From Phalacrocorax aristotelis (Eukaryota > Chordata > Aves > Suliformes > Phalacrocoracidae): a stretch of DNA of 64,000 nt. The DNA lies in contig NC_134281.1 in NCBI RefSeq assembly GCF_949628215.1, positions 46,334,512 through 46,398,511 of the forward strand, read 5' to 3'. Below the pieces are notes generated by a model. The model saw only the letters and a program-made list of their open reading frames with translations, was not told the origin of the DNA and ran no database searches. The translations under genes were made by a program, and so were the position numbers. Positions 38,801-50,800 of the stretch are shown in pieces. The stretch's first letter is position 1; every line of letters begins with the position of its first letter.

Positions 38801-41800
38801 GGAAAACCGCTAGAATACTATGATCTTATTGAGACCAATAAGGAATTAACATTTTATTCAGGTATGATCTATAATGTCTGCAATGGCTATGAACTTTTTA
38901 CTTCTTATGGTTATAAATAAGAGTACTTGGATGTGTTTGGAGGTGTGGGGGTTTTTTTTATTTGGCTTTGAAATATTTGTTCATGCTTTAGATTGCCATG
39001 CTGAAGGCTGAAATAACAAGCCAGGAATCAAAGATTTCAGCATATGAAGATGAACTGACCAAAGCTCAAGAGGAGCTGAGTCGCCTGCAGCAAGAAACTG
39101 CAGAGCTTGAGCATTGCATAGAGTCTGGGAAAGCACAGCTGGGACCTCTTCAGCAACATCTGCAGGATTCACAACAGGAAATCAATTCAGTAAGGCAGTG
39201 TGAAAGACCAAAAAAAAAAAATTTTTGTAGCTGGCAACCTTTACTGTGGTTTTTCTTAAGGGGAGGGCGTTGTTTCTTTTTTCTTCACTGTTTGCTCCTG
39301 TCTTTAGTTGCTTACACATGTGTTCTGTGCTAATAGTTGTTAGAATTCTTAGGGGCTGACTCAAGTCAATCAAGATACTTCATGATTTTTCTCCAAGCTT
39401 TATTAATAAAAAAGGATTAATTTATTATACTTCATAAATAAGTTGTCTTAATGTAATGAATGAAAAATGGATAATGCATGTTTAAATTTTGTGTCCAGTA
39501 GTTATTTAATCTTTCTTCCTCAGCTGTGGCCTGGGGCACGCTCTTGTTACTCTTCAATTTATGTGAAGTTGGTATAAAATTACTAACATTTACTTAGTGC
39601 ACTGTTGAAGGGGAAAAGTAAGGTGAGTGTAAGAACCAATTGGATTAAGACTAGATACTGAGAAGCAGAGAGATGGCTGCACTGTTTTAAAGCAGAGAAT
39701 GGTCCTTTGAGGTGCTGCTGTTATATTAAAGGAACACTTCTAGCTCCTTTCTGTAATCAGTGATTTATTATTATTTCAGTGGGTTTGCTTGCACACCCTT
39801 TCCTCATCATTCTTCTCTGTCTTGCCAGCTGCCTAATATATTAGCCAGAGTGACACCACTATTGAGTTAAAAACAAAACAAAAAGCCTTCCTATTAACTT
39901 GGAACCCTAGAGGTGGCTGACTTTTGAATTGGTCGTGTCACGCAATTCCTGTCTGTAACTTGTTAACAATTTTTTTCCTTATGACTTCCACTGCTAGTGT
40001 TCATGCAGGAACACTTTCTTCTGTTTAAGAGCCTTATAACATATTCATAATTTTGAAATTCAGCTGTGACATTTAGAAATGGAGAAGTAAATGGATTTTC
40101 CTTTTGGCTCATCACAGATAGAGAGAAGGTTGTGCTATTTCAGTATTAATATACTAGCAAGAGGTATCTGTGGTGAACAGATTTGAGGCTTATAATACAA
40201 GTGTTTATGCTTGACTGTACTACAAGCGTTTTTAAAAATAGGTTTTATATTAGTACTCCTGATTTTATTGCTCTTGGCTCACATAATGAACAATAGATGC
40301 TTTAGTGCTTTAGGCAAGATTTTTCTAACAGTTGGTCTGAGGTCAGTGTATTTGAAAGACACCTGGTGTTGTCTTTGCTGCCACCTGACTTGTGACATGT
40401 GCAAGGGAATGATAACTCTATTAGGTGACTCACCTAGCAGAAGCCAGCGGGATTTAGATGTCTAAATATCTGAACTATGTTCATCCTTCTGCATAATCTG
40501 CCAAATCTAATAATTCCTTCATAACTGGCAGGTTGGTTGTAAATGTTTGCTGTGAGGTGCTGCATTAAGCATATTGCTGAAATAATAACATGTGGATGTA
40601 ACTGCTTAGGAAGATATACTGTGGATTTTGTAGAAGTCACATGGGAGAAGGTAATGAATCTTCTTGGAAGATTAGAATTCTGTTAAAGCAGCCGCCTTAA
40701 TTTAGAGTTCAAGACAAATGCATAATTAAACAAAACAACACCCAAACAAAGCCAACAAACAAGAAAACCCTGAAAGCTTTTCAACTCTTCTCATGAGTTT
40801 GAGTAGAAACAAAGCAACAAGTCTTGATGTTGCCAGTGATGCAGTCTGCTTCCTTGGCAGGAGAGGGTTCTCAGGTCCGTCCTTCAACTATATTAAATCT
40901 CTTCTAAAGGAGATTTGTGCTTATTTCTCAAATTTCACCCTTTGAAAGAATGTGGGGCTTAATATCTTTGCTTTTGAAAATAAGAATTTGACACATCTGA
41001 CTTCCATCTTGTATATAAGAGGGGATGGTCATATAATAGCTTCTGTGTACTGCCATACTGATGCATATACATTTATTTCTGTTTACAGGTGCAGACAAAA
41101 CTTCTTGAGCTGAAAGAATTGGAAAATAACCAATTTAGTTGGCACTCTCAGCTACATAATACACTTGTTAATGGAACTGCGGATCATTCTAGTCTTAGCA
41201 ACAGCAGCAGTGAAACTGCTAACCTTAATGAGAATGCTGAACGGGAAAGTATAGCAGAAGATGAACCAATTAACAGTGTGTCTCCAGTGAGTAGTGTTTT
41301 GCCTGCTTGATCATGATGCAATGCAGCTGTGAAGTTGGAATAAGTTAAGAATGTATCAAGATTGATTATGTTTTTAAACACAGAAGTGAAATTTCAGGGT
41401 GTTATTCTGAGGGACTATGTTTCAGCAGTCTGAAAGTTGGTAAGCAGAAAAGGAGGCAATTTTAGCTTGGCTAGAAAGCAGCAATAAAAATTTTTCTGTA
41501 CTTGTTTCCAAAGCAAAATATAATAAATTGAATAGTAGAATTAACACTAAAGGAGAGCAGCTGTCTCCAGTTGGTGCAACAAGAAGGGAATAAGGAATGG
41601 TACAGAAAATCTAACACTGTCTTGCTTTAAACATCCCTCCTTATGTCCCAGTAGTTTCTTGGGTTTTTTTCTTAAACTTTCACAGGGTTTACAGTACACT
41701 TCAGTATCTCTTATAATATGTATGAATCTCTTAAGTATCCTTTAGTATATTCTTTTAGCTGTTCAATCCTTAAAAAATTATATTTTGTAGTTTTCTATTT

Positions 41801-44800
41801 ACTTATTTATGGTGAATTGCTTTTATCCTTCTGTAGGTAAGGAATAGTCCTGAAACAACAGCCTCTGTTGTGGAAGAAGAGAAAGAGACCCCAGCTGCAA
41901 CTATTCCCAAAAAAGTGAGTTTGTTCAGATTTGGGGGAGGAAAAAAGAAATTTTAAAAAATCCTAGTTAAACTGTTTCAGGCTTGCATGTCACTTGCACC
42001 ATGGTCAACAACAGAGAAATAAACCTGTCACTTTTTATTGTTTTTATTTAGTGTCATGAAAACATTTCATCTTATATAGCAGGCAAGTTGTTGTTGAGAA
42101 ATATTTTGGATCTCCCTTGAGGAATTACGTAGAATTCTAGCTGTCTCTTTTTTTCAGCTCTAAGAAACTATGGAATGGTAATGCAAGATAACATAAGTGT
42201 TTTCTGTCCTGCATGTCTTAAAAATTTAATACCTTTCTCTACTTCTTTTGCATTGCCCAGGAAGATCCATTTGATGCTGAACCTCATCCATTGCCTGACC
42301 TAGTTTCTGAAGCCAGCTTAGAGTTCTTCCAGTCTGACCCTTTTGTTGGCAGTAAGTAAACTTTTCTCTAAGTGCAGATTTGCAGAAACAGGTCTTGTAT
42401 GAGCAGAAGCAGGTCTTGTATGAGCACATCTCAGGCTAATCTTCACCCTGGAACTGCTCTTTATAGAATAAATGTGAAGGTGTTTGAGTGACAGGAGTGT
42501 GGAGCCAATAGCATTACAAAAATGGAAATGAGAGTTCCAAGATATTTCTCCTTCCTTCATCTGCACTTTCTAATTAGCTGTGAAAATTTGCACCTTTCCC
42601 TCACCACTCTTCCTGGGTACCTTTCTTACCTCCCCTCCCATTCACAGCACAGCTCCACAAACAGATCAACTGAGGGTTCAGTGAGCTGTGGTGTGGGGAG
42701 GGTGTGGGTGGTTGAGAGTGAATGGCTGTGGCCTACTTGTGGTAAGTTTGGCACTCAGAAAAAGGTAATGTGGAACTGCACCATCTGTTCGTCTTGTGGA
42801 AGTGCTATGCTTTATTTTAAGAACTTGCAACTTATGAATGCTGTTGCTCTGATTTTTTTCTTTTATGTTGGAAAGAAGGGATCTCTCTATATGGAGCCAC
42901 TCGAAGAAGGGGAGTTAATTTGGATGAACTGCTGAAGCAGATGTTTTCAGCCACATTAATATGATTTTACATGCTTTCAGAATCATCATCAATTTAGCTG
43001 GTATCACTTTGAAAGGAAAATAAGCTACATGTTTCAGATCACTTGGCTTCTGAAAAACTGTCAGTGCAGATTTAATACTTTTAATGAATAAATTAAACTA
43101 ATTTAAAACACTTTGGATGTTTCTATGTAGATATTACTTGATTTTTATTTATATTGAAGTGATCCTACTTATGGCACGTGACACAGCCTTTCTTTCAGAG
43201 GAGAAAGGTATGTCTGTTAGTAGCCAACCATTTGGGCTTTGTGTGCTCAGTATGTTCGGGACTGGATTACCTACAGCTAAGACGCAGAACGTCTGTGTGT
43301 CTCCGATGTAGATGAGGGAGTAGAATCGATGCAGTTTGGACCATGCATCCAGTACAGAAATGAACACTTAAAAGCTACCATCCATGATGCCTGTGAGAAT
43401 TATCAAAACTGGGACTAAGCTTCTATCAGTGATTAGCCCGGATTACCATAGCAGTAAATACCACAAAATGTGGGTGTTTACTGACAATAGCCAACAGAAA
43501 AGCATTTTTGAGACGGCTGCTTTTGTATGTGTTTCATGCTGGTAGCGAGCTACTTGATGAATATTTGCATTGTCTAATGCTAGCTCTTGTAGTTCCACTG
43601 AAAATAGTGCAGCTGTTCCTCTGAGCGAGAGTTGTTTAAATTCTAGCAGGAATGAGTTTGTATCTGAAAGACTTCAACTCAGTACATGCGTTATGATTAA
43701 AAAGCTACAAGTCACTTTTTTTTTTTAACAGATGATCCCTTCAAAGATGACCCTTTTGGGAAGATTGGTGAGTAATTTTAACTTTTAATGTGGGTTTTTT
43801 CCCCCCCCCTAAACAAATCCTGGGAAAAGTGTCACCACTTTCAGCACACAAAAAGGTGGAAATTACCCAAAAAGTGACCACAGGATGGATGTATATCAGT
43901 AGCAGCTGGCCACTTGTGTTAAAGTTTTTCAGGGAAGCCCATTGCCAGTGAACCTCTCTCTTGCTGTTAGTAGTGTCCATAGTTGGGGTTTAAGTATGTG
44001 AAGGTGGTGAATGGAAGGCCCCCAACCAACTCTTGCTGCTTGTTTTATATGCAAAGTTATAAGACTGTACTCTTTTAATGACTCTTAACTTACCAACTTT
44101 CTTTAGCAGTAAATATTGAAAAAGGTGGGAAGCCTCTATTGAGGCTGGCTGTATAGGCAATGTCATTGTGTTATTTGGTCCTGAATGGAGTTACTGGTGA
44201 CAAAAAACCAAAATGACCAGTGGGAAGGATATAGCAAAATAGCATTGTGTACCAAGTGCCAAATAAGAAAATATCAATTGTGCTTGGGGAGCGAAGGAGA
44301 GGAGGGTAGGAGAGTTCTGAAAAACATTAAGTTTTGGAAAATGCTTAATTTTTTAGGGGTGCTTGGTGAAAGAACCTGTTCACTTAGATGATTCTGGAAC
44401 TGAAACACTGGCACCATCCAAAGTTCTCATGATGTACAGAAAACATTGGCTTGCCTAATGTTTTGGATCACAGAACACAAATTATTCACGGATGAATTTC
44501 ATACTTCAGAGATCTTTGGTCTTAAATGTGTCACCTTCTTGCAGTATGAGAAAAGCAATATAATGTTTAGATTTTAAGATATCAAGCTAAGTAAAGCTAG
44601 CAGGAATGTTAATGAGATATTTGCTTTTTAGATCCATTTGGTGGTGATCCCTTCAAAGGCTCAGATCCCTTTGCAGCTGACTGTTTTTTCAAACAATCCT
44701 CCACTGATCCTTTTGCGACTGCTGGCACCGATCCATTTAGCACTGCAGACAACAGTAATAATATCACAGTAAGTTTGACAGAATTCATTTTAGTTCCTTC

Positions 44801-47800
44801 TATATATGATTTGGGCAAAATAACCTATTTTGTATATTAGGACATGCCTTGAAATGCTGCTATTTATCATATAGATAAAAGGCTATGTGTTATCCTGTGG
44901 CTCTGTCTTGTCTTTTTTGTGTGTGTTCTATTTTATAGAAATAGTCACAGGTGAAATAGAAGTAAAAAAAAAAATGTTTGTGTGGAGCTTCATTGCTCCA
45001 CAGATAAGAACATACGAGAGTAATGAACTGAGCTCTGTTGATAGCTGCTGGAAGTTAATAAACATTGAAAGAAACCCAAGATTAATCTCACCAAGTTATG
45101 TTGAGACACTTGATTTTTTGCCTCAGAGCTTTAAAGGATCAATAAGTATGTTCTGTATCTTATCTGAAATTTGATATGGTATGGGATTTCACTTCTGAAA
45201 AAGTCAAGTTGTTCTATAGGCATATGTTGTTTGGGTTTTGTTTTGGTTTTTTGGGTTTTTTAAATAAGAATCATTGAAGCCCTCTCATAATGTGGAGATT
45301 CTTACTGAATCTTTCAAATGTACTTAGGTGTAACTTCTAGCTGTTCACATTATAACTGAGCAGTTATTGATTAGTCTCGAGCCTATAATAAGGTAGAGTT
45401 GGGCATGAAACCTTCTCTGATGTATGGTAGAACTTGAAGATGAGGTAATATTTAGGGCTGATAGACAAACAATTGAAAGATGAAATTCTTCATGTCACAA
45501 GTTTATCTTCATACTTTTGCCACCTCCTTTCCTTCTCCGTACTGCTTCCGTTCATGCCTCACTTCCAATTTTGTTTGTGTATAAAATGTGTTTACACATA
45601 TTTGAAACTTAGATACGTGTGGATTAGGATTAGGAAATTAAGTGGCTGTAGAGTATGCCTGAGACAAACCCACAACAGCCAAGACAGTGAGAAATTGCTG
45701 CCCCTAACAGTGGTGTTCTTGTCCTTCCATGTGGTGTGCACGTTATGCAGATCTCAAGGTAATATTACACACCGCAGCCCACACCTCCAACCTTAAAAAT
45801 TGGTTTTCTACAATCTTCAATACTTAATCAGCATGCTATCCTTTGCCAAGTCTTAATATTCTGATATAGCCAATTATTGGTCGTGATGCAGTCTGATAAT
45901 AAGAGAAATATAGAAAAGGGAAAAAAATTTAAAAAGGGTCAGAGCTATGGCGTGAGATTAGCAGCTGATTCTTGTGAGGTCTGTATTTCTGAAGTTAAGT
46001 TATGCACTCATCTTAAATGCTTTACTGCATCTTTGTGGTGATATCTTGTTATATCTTCATGAAGAGGGCTCTGGTTGTAGAAATCTGAGACCCAAATGAA
46101 TGTTAGATATTCTTAAATTTTGTGTTAGTGGTTACCAAGTATGTTGCACTTACTGTACTTTTCTGTCCTTTGAAAATATAAATCACTGTTCCAAGGAGGA
46201 GTTTCTGTTAAAGGACTTGTTTACTGATGCTGATAAAAGATACATCCAAAATACTTTGTCTCAAAGCTTCTAAACTGAAATAAATTGTGATTGTAGTCTT
46301 AAAATGAGGAATCTTCTTAAGCTGAAAACCAAATTTCCCTCCAAATGGATTTTTTTAATTTTAGACAGAGATATCAAAGAAGAACGACCCTTTTGCCCCT
46401 GGTGGAACAGCTGTTACTACATCAAATGATCTAGGTAAAAGTAGATTATACAGATCAGACTTCTTGGGTTTTATTTTTATTTGCTTTTGCTTATTTTTTG
46501 TTTCCAGTCATTCAACTGAATTTGTAATGGAGCATTTTAGGGATTTACTATATTTTCTGGATTTTCCTGTAAAGCATGACATAAAGTGCAAGTTTGCAGG
46601 GGGTTGTTTTTATAAAACAAAGCTGTCTCATGATCTTTAGCGCATACCACTGAAGGCTGATTCTGCAAAAATGTTCCTCTGCCTTACCTAAACCTGGTGA
46701 AATATCCTGATCTGAGTGTTTTGACTATTTGAATGGTTTGCACTGCTACCCATTAGGGTTGTTTTTAGAGATTCCATGTTACATTCTAAGTAACATACAA
46801 AACAGCTTTGTACTAAAAGAGGAGATGTGGGATAGAATAACTACTTAAAAATTTTTACTGTTAGTTTGCTTCTTTTGGTTTGCTATTACCCTCCCTCATT
46901 TGAGGGCTAAAGATGTTTTAGGGAAGACTCTAATCCGTTATTTTCCCAAGTTGCACTGACAAGTGGTATTCCAAAACATGAACCCATGTGTTATTTCATA
47001 TTGTAAAGCTGTTCAGTTTAATTGTAGGGGGAAAAAAAGCCATTTTCTGAAGATGCAGAAGTGAGTACTGGTAGAGACAGTGCACTAATTGCTTTACAGT
47101 AGAATAGCCATTTTTACATATTTTGAGGGACATGAGAATGAGAGGGTACTGTTGATTTAGATTGAGATGATACAAGGTTTAGATATTTTATTCCACAAGT
47201 GGGCCTACAGTCAGAAGTGAGCTCTTGGTCATGTTCATAAATATATATGTCTGTGTATGTATATTTATGGGTGTATGCACACAAAAAATACCTCTGTGTA
47301 TATACATAGATGTATCTCAGCAGAACATCCAGGAGAATGGTTATTTGATACGTTCAGTGGAATTTAACTTTTTTTTAATGTAGGAAACCAGAATACCAGT
47401 ATTTCTTTTGAATTACTCCCTGTTCAGGAGAATTACTATTCTTAATCGGCAGTTGACAGTGTGTTTGTAAAAGCTACTTAATAACTTAGTGCCCATCTTG
47501 TAAAATACTTAATTTGAATTAGTCTATTCTGCAAAATATGTAAGAGTTGCTATTTTTTTTGGTGGGAATTTTTTCAATCTCTTTCATATTTAACTTTTAA
47601 TCTCATTATGTTTGCTTGATTTGTGTGTATTTAGCTACAGACCCCTTTGCCTCTCTGTTTGGAAATGAATCCTTTGGAACTGGCTTTGCTGACTTCAGCG
47701 TGCTGTCAAAGGTAATATGAAGCTATTGCCACTCATAGAAAATGCATGAAACTGCAGTGACAAGACATAGCGTAATCTCTCTACACAGTTTCATTAGAGT

Positions 47801-50800
47801 TTTGCCACTACTAAAAATTTATAATGGCTTTCTTGAAAAAAAGGTATTTATAATAAATTGTCCTGCAATTCTATTGTGAAGAATGCAATATAATCTTTGT
47901 GGCTTTATGAGTATTTTCTGTATATTTTAAGTAATTTTTTTTAAAAAATTCGCTGAGTTTAACAGCAGAAGTATTACTTTTGCATGCATAACTGCACTCA
48001 ACTTTATATTGCTGTTCACTTTCCATTCCTGATTTTTTCTTGTTTTCAATCTCCTGGAGTATGTCAATGGTATGTTTAAAAACAAACAAAAGTATTTTCT
48101 TTTTGTCTTAGTCCAAACTTCCAGTTCTAAAAAAATATTGCATTATTGAAAAGAAGGGGAAGTATTTGTAGAATTGCACTGAATATGTGTATGTTGCTGT
48201 TCTCTTTGTTGAAGGCCAACAACGAAGATCCCTTTAGCAATTCCACATCAGGTTCTGTCAACAATGTGATCATAACTAAAAACGTATTTGAGGAACCACC
48301 AGCTAAAACTGAGGACGTTCCTCCTGCATTGCCCCCTAAAACAGGAACTCCCACGAGGCCCTGTCCACCACCACCTGGTAAGAGCTGATACTGAGATGTT
48401 GTTAACAATTACCTTCTTCAATATTGGCAGTGGGACAATAATGATGAGGGGATGGTGAACTGTCTGAATTTAGAATGAATGAGCAAGATGTGAAACAAGT
48501 CTGTTCCTGATCTGGTGGTGGTTTCCTCAGAGTTGAATTTTGCATGGTGTTTGGGATCGTAGTTCGTTTTCTGAAGAGAGAAAGCATTTAGAAAACAGGG
48601 AAAAAACGAGTTATTACAAGTATCTGCAAGAACATAGCATGGCTGCAAATTAAATGGTTACTAATGTGATACATTGTGAATCTTGCATTAAATTTTGCTT
48701 AAAGTCAGAATTCAGTGTGTTATATCTATTGGAAAACCTCTGGTTTTAATGCAAAAATGAATTAAATAGGGTTAAATGACTGTGTCATGTTTTCAGATTA
48801 ACTTTTCCCAGGTGGCCTTGCCAGATGTCTGTAGTAGTAAACATAGCCAATGTAATAGTAGTAAACCCAAGCTTCCTATGTTGTTTTCTGTTCAGTGATA
48901 GCCGAGTCCTCCGGTCTACCCTATGACACAAACCACCCTGCTTTCCAGAAAAGGCTGTGATTATCAAAGATAACAACACCTTCTTGTGGTTGCAACAAGC
49001 CCATGTTACAACAGACTCCTATAAATTTTTTTGCACAGATTGGAAAATATATTACTAGCATTCAAGTTCCTGTCCTTTGTTTTATTTTCTTTAAAAACTA
49101 CTGCATCATTTTTTCTCTATTGCATTATATGAATGAATCTTAAGGTGTTTTGGAAAACTGTGTAGCATAAAACTTAAACATGTATTCATCTTTTTCCTCA
49201 AAAGAAGGGGAGCACAGTAAATGTAGGATTATACTACTAAAGTTTAAACTCAGCTGTTTAATTTCTAATGTTGATGTGAGATCTGGTTCATGCTTATGCC
49301 TTGCAAATAATCAGTTTCGTTGTAAATAACATTGAAACAGCTGACAGGACAAGTGATGATAATTTGAATGTTTGAGGGTGTTTCCTCATGGTCATCCTTG
49401 TTTAAAATAAAAAAAGGATTTCTGACTTCATTGAATGGGAGTAGCTAAGACATGGTGTACAGATCCGCTTTAGAAGGCAAGCTTCTAGTGGCAGAATGGC
49501 AGCATCCTTATCAATAGATGACTAGAAAAAAAGTAGCCTGTTTTGATCTGCACTTATTAAAATTGATACTGTGGTTATGTTGACAACCATTCCCAATAAA
49601 TTACTTTCCTAATAGAAATAAAAAATAGAGATAATTAAGTGTATTTGTTTTTAATTACTCCCTTGGTCTGATTCAAAACAAGGGAATGCTTTTTCAAAGA
49701 AATGCCCCAAAATCTTTATCTTAATTTGTCATACTGTTGGAAAGTGTGCAGGAGGCTGGCTGCTTGCCTCTGAAATCCATTGCCTTTCTAGATACTGATA
49801 AGTAACCTCATTTCATGACTCTTTGGACAGATTTGGAGATTATATACTTCATATTCTTACATTTATTAACCCTTCCCGTGTAGAAATAAAATGCCCTAGA
49901 TGTCCTTTGAAGCTGATTCTCCCACATTATTCAAGAAATAGACATGCATCGTTTGCCAGTAATAGGTCATCATCAGTGAGTGAGACCTATCATGGCAAGG
50001 TTATCTGTGAAGTGTCTAAATAAATTGTATATTCCCAAGGGGGTATTCTCTAAATCATTGCCAAATTAGAATCTCTTTTGGCCTATGAAAGAATTTTTAG
50101 ACTATCTTGCAAGAGTGATATGCAAAATAATAACTTTGGTTCAATTCTGCAGTTTAAAATGGCAACAGAAGAAAGTTTTTAAAATATGCCGATTTTAAGT
50201 GTCAAACCACTTGCAGAACCCGCTAGTTGAATTCAAGAATCTGCAGTGAAACCTCTTCTGTAAGCAGTAACATATGGAGGGAACGGTGGGATGAAATTCA
50301 GCTCGGCTATTCTTGGAAGTACTTGGGTTAATGTCCTCAAAGGTGTTGAAAGCTGACTGGGGTTAAGCTGAAAAAAGAACAAGATAAGTGGGGGCTTGTG
50401 CCTGATTCTGTTATATCTGCAGCTACTTAGGCAAGGATTAACAAAATAGTTAAGCCTGTGATTGCTTGTTATCATACTCCTTCATTCTGTTAGTTTAAAA
50501 GCTACAGAAATTCCAGGTGTTACCGTAGTGAGAAGACATGGTGTTTTGCAGACTTACAAATATATTTCTGGTCTCTGAATGAAATTGTGTTAACTTGATC
50601 CAAACAAATAATAGAAAAGCCTTGCTGGAATGATCATGGATATAGAGAAGAAACTGTGCTGATAGAATAGGAGCTCAAAATTGTTAGAAATTTTCTTCAC
50701 AGAATAATTAATTAGTACATAACTGTGTTCTTGAACACACGCGTTCTTGAACATACATGTGTTCCTTTTTATCTGATTACCCTTTAAGAAACTGTGGACC

